A stretch of 64,000 bases of DNA from the NCBI RefSeq assembly GCF_016862895.1, contig NZ_BONV01000010.1, positions 62,001 through 126,000 of the forward strand, in the 5' to 3' direction. Every line of letters starts with the position of its first letter. Position 1 is the stretch's first letter. The stretch is from Planotetraspora kaengkrachanensis. Its GTDB lineage: Bacteria > Actinomycetota > Actinomycetes > Streptosporangiales > Streptosporangiaceae. Positions 1 to 7,357 of this stretch are shown in pieces. Under the pieces are notes generated by a model that ran no database searches, was not told the DNA's origin, and saw only the letters and a program-made list of their open reading frames with translations. Position numbers and translations under genes: made by a program.

Positions 1-1802
1 CCGGAGAGCCTCGGGTAACCCGGCCCCCGGTCGAAGAAGGCGTCCCGCGGCGTCGGCGCGTCCGCCCGTGCCGCCGCCCGTAGCCGCGCCGTGGCCTCCT
101 CGTCGATCCGCGGATCGTCACGAGGGCCGTGCAGGACGACGCCGTAGTCGTTCTTCGCGGCCTCGACGGACACCTTCCCGTCGCGGACGTCGGCGGCCAC
201 CCGCGCGGCCTCCCGCTCGTACGGCGAGCCCCACCCGCCGCCCCCCGTGGTCTTGACCCGCACGATCTCCCCCGCCTTCACGGGGAAGTCGTCCACCAGG
301 CCCTCCATCTCCTCGCCGTTCACCGTGACGAGGAAGGGACGGCCCGCCCGGCCGCCGTTCACGCCCCAGCACGACAGGATGGACCGGTCGGCGATCGACA
401 TGAACGACGCGTCCCGCAACATCCGGATGTGCTTGTCGTAGCCGAGGCCGCCCCGGAACTGCCCCGGCCCGCCGCTGTCGACGGCCAGCCCGAGCCGTTC
501 GACCAGGAACGGCCAGCGCGACTCGGCGAACTCGACCGGGATGTTGCGCGAGTCGGGGACGACGTGGATGGTGTCCTCGCCGTCGGCGTACCAGCGCCCG
601 CCGGAACCCCCGCCGAGCACCTCGCGCATCAGGTACGGACCGTCGTCGGACTCGCCGTAGACACCGGTGTAGCGGATGGTCTCCTGGTCGGCCGGCATGC
701 GCCCCCCGGTGGCCTTGGCGAGCACGCCCGCCAGCACGCCGAGGAGCCGGAGGATCACGAACGTCCTGGCGTTGGTCGGCGCCGGGAAGATCGGCGTCAG
801 CAGCGTGCCCTTCTCCGGGAACACCATCCTGATCAGCGGGACGACTCCCTCGTTGACGTCGAGTTCCGCCATCCGCTCGGGCGTGTCCGCGAGGTTGCGC
901 AGGACCGGCGCGAGCCACTTCTTCAGGAACACCCCGTCGGCGTAGTCGCCGGCATGGTTGATCGGCCCCTTGGCCTGGGCGGACGTCCCGGTGAAGTCGA
1001 TCGTCAACGGCACCTCGGCCGAGTGGTCCACGGTCAGGGTGATCCGCTGGGTGTGCAGCCGGGGCTCGTCGACGCCGTCGTGCTCGGCGTAGTCCTCCCA
1101 GACGTGCACTCCCTCGGGGATCTTCGACAGCAGCTCCCGCCGGAACGTCTCCGTCGTCTTGGCGATGATCGCGTCGAAGCAGGCCTCGACGGCCGCGCGG
1201 CCGTACCGGTCGAAGATCTCCCCCAGCCTCCGTGCGCCCATCAGGCAGGCCGAGCACTCCGCGTCGAGGTCGCCCGCGAGCGAGTCGGGCATCCGCGAGT
1301 TGCGCGTCATGATCGTCAGGGCCGCGCGGTTGGGCACGCCCTGGTCCCAGAGCTTGATCGGGGGGACCATGAGGCCCTCTTCGAAGGCGCTTCGCGCGTG
1401 CGAAGGCATCGAGCCCGGCACGGCGCCCCCGATGTCGTCGTGGTGCCCGAACGCCTGGACGAAGGCCACCACCTCGCCCTCGTGGAAGACCGGCACGGTG
1501 ACGCACAGATCGGGCAGGTGGCCGATGCCGCCCTCCGACAGGTAGACGTCGTTGTGGAAGTAGACGTCGCCCGGCCGCATCGTCTCGATCGGGAAGTCCC
1601 GCACGACCGGGTGGACCAGCGCCGAGTACGACCTGCCGGTCAGCTTGCGCAGCCGTACGTCGTGGATGCCCGCGCGGAAGTCGTGCGCGTCGCGGATCAT
1701 CGGAGAGCGGGCGGTCCTGGCGATCGAGGTCTCGACCTCCATCTCGACCGACGCGAGAGTCCCCTCGACGATCTCCACCAGGATCGGATCCACGTCGCTC
1801 AT
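1..1802 (-). CDS. hyuB: Hydantoinase B/oxoprolinase family protein (3' end outside window)
   Basis: This is the beta-type subunit of an ATP-dependent hydantoinase/oxoprolinase-type enzyme, which pairs with HyuA to open cyclic amides or carboxylate ketones. About 600 codons are visible from an ATG at 1802, reading MSDVDPILVEIVEGTL, with family features such as FHNDVYLSEGGIGHLPD near residue 70, a GHHDDIGG metal-type motif near residue 100 and KTTGGGGWGSP near the visible end. The start codon overlaps the hyuA stop by 4 bp, so the two are co-translated. The reading frame runs off the left edge without a stop. Substrate cannot be told from sequence; N-methylhydantoin, oxoproline and acetophenone-type homologues all look alike. 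Confidence 0.9.
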   Translation of the reverse strand, partial: MSDVDPILVEIVEGTLASVEMEVETSIARTARSPMIRDAHDFRAGIHDVRLRKLTGRSYSALVHPVVRDFPIETMRPGDVYFHNDVYLSEGGIGHLPDLCVTVPVFHEGEVVAFVQAFGHHDDIGGAVPGSMPSHARSAFEEGLMVPPIKLWDQGVPNRAALTIMTRNSRMPDSLAGDLDAECSACLMGARRLGEIFDRYGRAAVEACFDAIIAKTTETFRRELLSKIPEGVHVWEDYAEHDGVDEPRLHTQRITLTVDHSAEVPLTIDFTGTSAQAKGPINHAGDYADGVFLKKWLAPVLRNLADTPERMAELDVNEGVVPLIRMVFPEKGTLLTPIFPAPTNARTFVILRLLGVLAGVLAKATGGRMPADQETIRYTGVYGESDDGPYLMREVLGGGSGGRWYADGEDTIHVVPDSRNIPVEFAESRWPFLVERLGLAVDSGGPGQFRGGLGYDKHIRMLRDASFMSIADRSILSCWGVNGGRAGRPFLVTVNGEEMEGLVDDFPVKAGEIVRVKTTGGGGWGSPYEREAARVAADVRDGKVSVEAAKNDYGVVLHGPRDDPRIDEEATARLRAAARADAPTPRDAFFDRGPGYPRLS

Positions 1803-3841
1803 GAGTCGCTCACCACCACGAGGTTGCCGTAGTCGTCCATGGTCGCCGTGAAGCCGGGGTGCACCGGCAGGGTCGAGCCGTACTCCTCGACGACCGCGGG
1901 GCCGGTGACCACGGCGCCCGCGCCGAGGTCGGCGCGGCGGTAGATCACCGTGCGGCCCCACCGTTCGTAGAAGACGTCCCGCGTCGCGATCGGGCTCGGC
2001 TCCTCCGGCTGGTACGGCACGCGCGCGATCGCCGGCCTGGTGATCGGGCCGATGCCGGAGACCCGCAGGTTCACCCATTCGACGGCGTGTCTGGGGTCGT
2101 CGCGGTAGCCGTACCCGTAGAGCCGCTGGTGCGCCTCGTGGAAGCGGTCCACGACGGCGGCCCGCCAGCCGTCGTCCAGCGGCCCGTCGGGAGCGGGCAC
2201 CCTGACCTCGTAGGCCTGGCCGTAGTAACGCAGGTCGGCGCTGCGCGCGTACACGTGACTCGTGAAGCCCTCGCGGTCGAGCGCGGCGGCGGCCTGGCCC
2301 TCGAGTTCGGCGAAGACGGCGCGCAGCGTCTCCCGCGAGGGGTCGCGGGAGACGTGGGTGCGGACGTAGTCGTTCTTCACGTCGACCGTGAGCAGGCCGA
2401 ACGCCGACACGTTCCCCGGGTTCGGCGGGACGATCGCGGCCCGGAGACCGAGGATGTCGATCAGCCGGCAGGCGAGCAGCGGCCCCGATCCGCCGAACGC
2501 GACCATGGGGAAGTCCCGCACGTCGAGGCCGCGTTTGACGGTGATCTGGCGGATCGCGTTCGACTGGTTGAACGCGCTGATCTCGAGGATGCCGGTCGCG
2601 CAGCGCTCGGGCGACAGGCCGAGCTTGCCGGCGAGGGCCTCGATCCCCGCCCGCGCCGCCGACACGTCGAGCGGGATCTCCCCGCCGAGGAGGTGGGGAG
2701 GCACCCGGCCGAGGAAGACGTGGGCGTCGGTGACGGTGACCTCAGTGCCGCCCCTGCCGTAACAGAGCGGCCCCGGGTCGGCGCCCGCCGACCGCGGCCC
2801 GACCTTCAGCGTGCCCTCCGGGGAGATCCACGCGATCGACCCGCCCCCCGCGCCCACGGTCACGATGTCGATCATGGGGATCTTGCAGGGGTACCTGCCG
2901 ATGGTGCCCTCGGTCGTCAGGGACGGCTCGCCGTCGACCACCACCGCCACGTCGGTGGAGGTGCCGCCGCCGTCGAGCGTGATCACACCGGGGTGGCCGG
3001 CCGTCCCGGCGATCAGGGCGGCGCCGAGTGCGCCCGCCGCGGGCCCGGACAGGACCGTCGTGATCGGCTGGTGGACCACCTCGGACGCCGACAACACGCC
3101 TCCGTTGCTCTTCATCACCGAGAACGGCCGCCCGATCCGGTCCGACAGGTTGCCGATGTACCGCCGCATGATGGGCTTGACCGCCGCGTCGACGAGCGTG
3201 GTCACCGACCGCTCGTACTCCCGGTACTCCCGCAGGACGTCGCTCGACAACGACACCACCGCGTCCGGGTGCTCCCGCTCGATCACCTCGCGCATGCGCC
3301 GTTCGTGTGCGGGGTTCGCGTAGGAGTGCAGAAAGCACACACCGATCGCGGTGACGCCGTTCTCGGCGAACCAGCGGGCGGCCTGTACGGCTCCCGCCTC
3401 GTCGAACGACCGCACCTCGCGCCCGAGGTGGTCGAGCCGCCCGCCGACGGTCCGCACCCGGCGCACCGGGACGATCCGGGGCGGCTTGACCCAGAAGTAG
3501 GAGTTGCCGTAGCCGTCCGGCACGCTCTGCCTGGCTATCTCCAGGATGAACTCGAAACCCTCGGTCGTGACGAAGCCCAGGTGCTCGGTGCCGTCGGGGC
3601 GGTCCTCGAGCAACTGGTTGGTGGCCACCGTGGTGCCGTGGACGATCGCGGCCACGCCGCCGAGGTCGTCCGAGCCAGCGTGGAGCTCCAAGACCTTGTG
3701 GACACCTGCCATGAATCCGTCCGCCGGATTGGCAGGTGTCGAGGGGGTCTTGGTCGTGACGATCTCACCGGTCTCCTCGTCGACCAGGACGACGTCCGTG
3801 AACGTGCCCCCGGTGTCGACCCCGATGCGGACGCTACCCAT
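1799..3841 (-). CDS. hyuA: Hydantoinase/oxoprolinase family protein, ATP-binding subunit
   Basis: This is the actin-fold ATPase subunit that activates a cyclic amide or carbonyl substrate and works with the HyuB product. It has 680 residues from ATG 3841 (MGSVRIGVDTGGTFTDVVLVD), the family phosphate-binding motif DTGGTFTD at the N-terminus. Further family blocks are HGTTVATNQLLE near residue 75, LSGPAAGALGA near residue 260 and LDGGGTSTDVAV near residue 285. A longer frame is open to 3886 but the family normally begins just before the DTGGTFTD motif. It is followed by hyuB with a 4-bp overlap and preceded at 99 bp by a CoxG-like gene on the same strand. Presumed cytoplasmic. Substrate unknown; the context of molybdenum hydroxylase, NCS2 permease and PucR suggests an N-heterocycle. 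Confidence 0.92.
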   Translation of the reverse strand: MGSVRIGVDTGGTFTDVVLVDEETGEIVTTKTPSTPANPADGFMAGVHKVLELHAGSDDLGGVAAIVHGTTVATNQLLEDRPDGTEHLGFVTTEGFEFILEIARQSVPDGYGNSYFWVKPPRIVPVRRVRTVGGRLDHLGREVRSFDEAGAVQAARWFAENGVTAIGVCFLHSYANPAHERRMREVIEREHPDAVVSLSSDVLREYREYERSVTTLVDAAVKPIMRRYIGNLSDRIGRPFSVMKSNGGVLSASEVVHQPITTVLSGPAAGALGAALIAGTAGHPGVITLDGGGTSTDVAVVVDGEPSLTTEGTIGRYPCKIPMIDIVTVGAGGGSIAWISPEGTLKVGPRSAGADPGPLCYGRGGTEVTVTDAHVFLGRVPPHLLGGEIPLDVSAARAGIEALAGKLGLSPERCATGILEISAFNQSNAIRQITVKRGLDVRDFPMVAFGGSGPLLACRLIDILGLRAAIVPPNPGNVSAFGLLTVDVKNDYVRTHVSRDPSRETLRAVFAELEGQAAAALDREGFTSHVYARSADLRYYGQAYEVRVPAPDGPLDDGWRAAVVDRFHEAHQRLYGYGYRDDPRHAVEWVNLRVSGIGPITRPAIARVPYQPEEPSPIATRDVFYERWGRTVIYRRADLGAGAVVTGPAVVEEYGSTLPVHPGFTATMDDYGNLVVVSDS

Positions 3842-3940
3842 GCTCCAGTGTTTACCGACAGCGACCGGCCCCCGGAACCGGCGCACTCTGCCGAAGAAAA
3901 CTCAGCCCGTCGTCAGACCCTGCCACCATGGGCGAAGACG

Positions 3941-4606
3941 CTAGCGCCGCCGCCCGGACCGGCCGAGAAGCCAGCCGATCACCGCGCCTCCCAGCGCGAT
4001 CCCCGCGCCCATGCCGAACGCGGTCAGCACCGGCCACACCGGCGCGCCCGCCCGGGCCGCCGGCTCGGCGGGCCGGGTGAAGACCTGGGCGCCGGGCGCC
4101 GCCTCGGCGGCCGCGGCGGGGACGGCCTCGGCCGCCTTCTCCGGCACGGCGGGCACCGCGGCCGGCCCGGACACGAGGTGCCGCTCGACGGCGGTGAAGA
4201 ACTCGCCGGCCGTCCTCTTGGCCACCGAGCCGAGCATGCGCTGGCCGACTCCGCCGATCATCCCGCCCACGACGGCCTCGGCGTCGTAGTCGACGCGGGT
4301 GCCGCCCTCCTCCGCCTCGCTGAGCCGTACGCGCACGGTGGCCTCGACCGTGCCGGGGGCGCCCTGCCCTCGCGCAGTGAGCACGAAGCGCTCGGGTTCG
4401 TGCTGGTCGGCGAGGACGACCTCACCCTGATAGACGCCCCTGATCGAGGCGACCCCCGCGGCGACCGTCATCTTGTAGGCGTCGCCGCCGATCTCCTCCA
4501 GCCGCTCGCAGCCGGGGATCGTCCGCACCAGGACGGCGGGGTCCTGAAGCGCGTCCCAGACCCGCTTGCGCTCGGCTGCGAGCACTGCACTGCCAACGAC
4601 CTTCAT
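3941..4606 (-). CDS. CoxG-like SRPBCC family protein with C-terminal membrane anchor
   Basis: This is a 221-residue SRPBCC (START-fold) protein of the carbon monoxide dehydrogenase subunit G type, opening MKVVGSAVLAAERKRVWDAL and continuing PGCERLEEIGGDAYK. CoxG homologues accompany molybdenum hydroxylases and have been described as membrane-anchoring or quinone-delivery partners. A Pro/Ala-rich linker (about residues 140-185) leads to a single hydrophobic segment and the basic tail LLGRSGRRR. That layout fits a cytoplasmic domain tethered to the membrane. A GGAGG site lies just before ATG 4606. It is upstream of hyuA on the same strand. The hydroxylase genes it probably serves lie beyond cydAB. 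Confidence 0.85.
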   Translation of the reverse strand: MKVVGSAVLAAERKRVWDALQDPAVLVRTIPGCERLEEIGGDAYKMTVAAGVASIRGVYQGEVVLADQHEPERFVLTARGQGAPGTVEATVRVRLSEAEEGGTRVDYDAEAVVGGMIGGVGQRMLGSVAKRTAGEFFTAVERHLVSGPAAVPAVPEKAAEAVPAAAAEAAPGAQVFTRPAEPAARAGAPVWPVLTAFGMGAGIALGGAVIGWLLGRSGRRR

Positions 4607-4967
4607 GGGCACCTCCGATGCCGAGCACACTAGACAATCTCCGGGACCGGCGAGTACGGCAACATCTGCCTCTCCGTCACGGCGGTGTTACCCAGAAGTT
4701 CACACGTCGCCCGGTCGTCGCAGCCGTACTCATGCCCAATCGGTCGGTCGGCGTACAAGCGGGTCACCGGTGTCTATTGCCTCGCCTCCGGCTCGGCGTG
4801 CTCGGGGCGCCCTAGAGGCCGGGTCGCAGTACCTCCGGGAGACGCACGACCTCTGTGACGAAGATCGCATCGGTTCCCGGCACCGCACTCGCTCATTGCT
4901 CTACAGCTTGTAGTACTACTAGAGGTAGAACTACAAGCTGTAGAGCTCCGGCACCCGCGAGGGGGAC
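4607..4967. other. Intergenic region between coxG-like gene and cydA
   Basis: This 361-bp gap separates two divergent genes and should hold the promoters of both. The only clear structure is the inverted repeat at 4901-4943 described separately. No convincing small ORF, RNA gene or Rex-like site is visible in the rest. Confidence 0.6.
4901..4943 (+). promoter_or_regulatory. Inverted-repeat operator upstream of cydA
   Basis: Two 13-bp arms, CTACAGCTTGTAG (4901-4913) and CTACAAGCTGTAG (4931-4943), are exact reverse complements with centres 30 bp apart, about three helical turns. Each arm is itself nearly palindromic (TACA...TGTA). A third palindrome, GTAGTACTAC, sits at 4910-4919. The block lies 25 bp before the cydA ATG in a locally AT-richer stretch, so it would overlap a promoter. 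TACA/TGTA half-sites resemble operators of the BlaI/MecI/CopY winged-helix family; the regulator is not in the window and the assignment is inference. Confidence 0.7.
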
Positions 4968-6401
4968 ATGGACGCGCTGGACCTGGCACGGTGGCAGTTC
5001 GGGGTCACCACCGTCTACCACTTTCTCTTCGTACCCCTGACGATCGGGCTCGGCGTCTTCGTCGCAGGACTGCAGACGGCCTGGCTCCGGCGGACGCGCC
5101 GGGGCGGGGACGGCGAGCACCTGCTGCGGCTCACCAAGTTCTTCGGCAAGCTCTTCCTGATCAACTTCGCGATGGGGGTGGTCACGGGGATCGTGCAGGA
5201 GTTCCAGTTCGGCATGAACTGGAGCCAGTACTCGATCTTCGTGGGGGACGTCTTCGGAGCGCCGCTCGCCATGGAGGCGCTGCTCGCGTTCTTCCTGGAG
5301 TCGACCTTCCTCGGCCTGTGGATCTTCGGCTGGGAGCGGCTTCCGCGCGCGGTCCACCTCGCCTGCCTGTGGGCCGCGGTCATCGGCTCCAACCTGTCCG
5401 CGTACTTCATCCTCGCCGCGAACGCCTGGATGAAGCACCCCGTCGGCTACGAGGTCGTCGGCGGCCGGGCCCGGATGACCGACCTGTGGGCCGTCCTGAC
5501 CAACTCGACGGCGCTCGCCCAGGTGCCCCACGTGGTCGCCGGCGCCTTCGTCGTGGCCGGCGGGTTCGTGATCGCGGTCAGCGGTTACCGGATCCTGCGC
5601 GAGGGCTCAGGGGGATCGAAGGGCTCGAAGGGCTCGGAGGGCTCGAAGGGCTCGGAGGGCTCGTACGGCGAGGCCGGGATGTGGCGGGCGAGCCTGCGCG
5701 GCGCGCTCGTGATGACCGCGATCGCCGGGATCGTGGTGGCGGGCACGGGCGACCAGTCGGCGCGCCTGCTCAGCGAGCAGCAGCCGATGAAGCTCGCCGC
5801 CGCGGAGGGGCTGCGCCACGACACCGCGGGAGCGCCCTTCAGCGTGGTCCCCGGGGTCGAGGTGCCGAACCTGCTGAGCCTCCTGGCCGCCCACGACCCG
5901 CGGGCCGTGATCCAGGGGACCGACGACATCGAGCGGCGCTACGCCGCCGCCTTCGGGCCCGCCGACTACACGCCGAACGTGCCGGTGGTCTTCTGGTCGT
6001 TCCGCGTGATGATCGTGTTCGGCATGGCGACGGTCGCGCTGTCGTTCCTCGGCCTGTGGCTCACCCGGCGCCGGGCCCGGCCGCCCCGCTGGTTCGCCCG
6101 CCTGTGCGTGCTCGCGCTGCCCCTGCCGACGACGGCGATCGTCGCGGGCTGGCTGCTCAGCGAGATCGGCCGCCAGCCCTGGACGGTGCAGGGCGAGCTC
6201 ATGACCGCGGCCAGCGTGTCGCCCGGGGTCGCCCTGGCGGAGGTCGCGGCCACCCTGGCGGGCTTCACCCTGCTGTACGGCGTGCTCGCCGTGGCGGAGG
6301 GCGTCCTGCTGGTGCGCCACGTCAAGGCCGGTCCCGAGCCTCTCCCCGTCGAGCCGGTCCCCTCCGGCGAGGCGCGGCTGACCCCGACCCTCATGTACTG
6401 A
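4968..6401 (+). CDS. cydA: Cytochrome bd ubiquinol/menaquinol oxidase subunit I
   Basis: This is the heme b558/b595/d subunit of the bd-type terminal oxidase, which oxidises quinol and reduces O2 to water at the membrane. It has 477 residues, about nine membrane spans and a short Q loop. Recognisable blocks are WQFGVTTVYHFLFVPLTIGL (His18, heme b595-type ligand), a GMNWSQYS segment, ESTFLGLWIFGWERL near residue 105, AQVPHVVAGAF with a conserved His near residue 185, and GRQPWTVQG near residue 400. ATG 4968 follows a purine-rich GAGGGGGA ribosome site. It is followed 11 bp later by cydB. Unusual is the Gly-Ser-Lys/Glu repeat insert at residues 216-232. Confidence 0.97.
   Translation: MDALDLARWQFGVTTVYHFLFVPLTIGLGVFVAGLQTAWLRRTRRGGDGEHLLRLTKFFGKLFLINFAMGVVTGIVQEFQFGMNWSQYSIFVGDVFGAPLAMEALLAFFLESTFLGLWIFGWERLPRAVHLACLWAAVIGSNLSAYFILAANAWMKHPVGYEVVGGRARMTDLWAVLTNSTALAQVPHVVAGAFVVAGGFVIAVSGYRILREGSGGSKGSKGSEGSKGSEGSYGEAGMWRASLRGALVMTAIAGIVVAGTGDQSARLLSEQQPMKLAAAEGLRHDTAGAPFSVVPGVEVPNLLSLLAAHDPRAVIQGTDDIERRYAAAFGPADYTPNVPVVFWSFRVMIVFGMATVALSFLGLWLTRRRARPPRWFARLCVLALPLPTTAIVAGWLLSEIGRQPWTVQGELMTAASVSPGVALAEVAATLAGFTLLYGVLAVAEGVLLVRHVKAGPEPLPVEPVPSGEARLTPTLMY
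5613..5663 (+). repeat. 9-bp tandem repeat inside cydA
   Basis: Five full 9-bp units plus a partial one, alternating GGCTCGAAG and GGCTCGGAG (first unit GGATCGAAG), keep the reading frame and encode GSKGSKGSEGSKGSEGS. They fall in the loop between two predicted membrane spans (residues 216-232), so length change by slippage would be tolerated. Confidence 0.9.
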
Positions 6402-6412
6402 GGAGCATTCCC

Positions 6413-7357
6413 ATGACGCTGACGACGTTCTGGTTCATCATGATCGCGTTCCTCTGGACGGGCTACTTCGTGCTGGAGGGATTCGACTTCGGCGCGGGCG
6501 CGCTGATGCCGCTGCTGTCCAGGTCGGAGGCGGAGCGCAGGCAGGTCGTCACGACGATCGGGCCGGTGTGGGACGGCAACGAGGTCTGGCTGATCACCGC
6601 CGTCGGCGCCATGTTCGCCGCCTTCCCCGTGTGGTACGCCCACATGCTCAGCGGCTTCTACCTCCCCGTCTTCGTGGTCATCGTGGGGCTCATCGTGCGC
6701 GGCGTCGGCCTGGAGTGGCGCGGCAAGGTGACCTCCCGCAGGGAGCTCGCGCTCTGCGACGCCGGGATCGTGGCGGGCAGCGTGCTCCCCGCATTCCTCT
6801 GGGGCGCGGTCTTCGGGCACATGGTGTACGGCACGGCTGTCGCGACCGCGGTCGGCGGCGCGTTGTCGCTGGCGATGGCGACGCTGCACGGCGCGGTGTT
6901 CGTCGCGCTCAGGACGACGGGGCCCGTCCGCGCCCGCGCCCGGCGTGCCGCACTCCTCGTGTCCGGGGCCGCGGTCCCCCTCGCCGCAGTGGCGCTGCCG
7001 TCCCTTCCCGGATCCTCCGCCCTGACCGTTCCCGACTGGTCGGCGTCGCCGTTCCTGTGGGCCTCGGCGCTGGCCGCGATGGCCGCCCTGGCCTCGGGCG
7101 TGGCGCTGGCCTGGCGGCGCAGGGAGGGCTGGGCGTTCACGGCGACCGCCGCCGCGATCGTGTTCACGACGGCGACTGTTTTCGGGCGGTTGTGGCCGGC
7201 TCCGATGCCGGGCATCTCGGTCGCCGAGGCGGCATCCGCGCCCTACACCCTGACCGTGCTGACCTGGCTCGGCGCGTTGGCCCTCCCCGGGGTGATCGCC
7301 TACCAGGCCTGGACCTACTGGATCTTCCGCAGGCGCGTGTCCGTCCGCAGCGAGTAG
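6413..7357 (+). CDS. cydB: Cytochrome bd oxidase subunit II
   Basis: This is the structural partner of CydA, a membrane protein of 314 residues with about eight spans. It opens MTLTTFWFIMIAFLWTGYFV and has the family blocks EGFDFGAGAL near residue 22, GPVWDGNEVWL near residue 50 and FGHMVYGTA near residue 140. ATG 6413 follows GAGGAG by 7 bp and lies 11 bp after the cydA stop, so the two form one operon. No cydCD transporter follows. The last 43 bp overlap the end of the convergent molybdenum hydroxylase gene. Confidence 0.96.
   Translation: MTLTTFWFIMIAFLWTGYFVLEGFDFGAGALMPLLSRSEAERRQVVTTIGPVWDGNEVWLITAVGAMFAAFPVWYAHMLSGFYLPVFVVIVGLIVRGVGLEWRGKVTSRRELALCDAGIVAGSVLPAFLWGAVFGHMVYGTAVATAVGGALSLAMATLHGAVFVALRTTGPVRARARRAALLVSGAAVPLAAVALPSLPGSSALTVPDWSASPFLWASALAAMAALASGVALAWRRREGWAFTATAAAIVFTTATVFGRLWPAPMPGISVAEAASAPYTLTVLTWLGALALPGVIAYQAWTYWIFRRRVSVRSE

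Noticed and set aside
4607-4967. Rex operator upstream of cydA
   Set aside because: No TTGTGA...TCACAA-type site is present; the inverted repeat there has TACA/TGTA half-sites.
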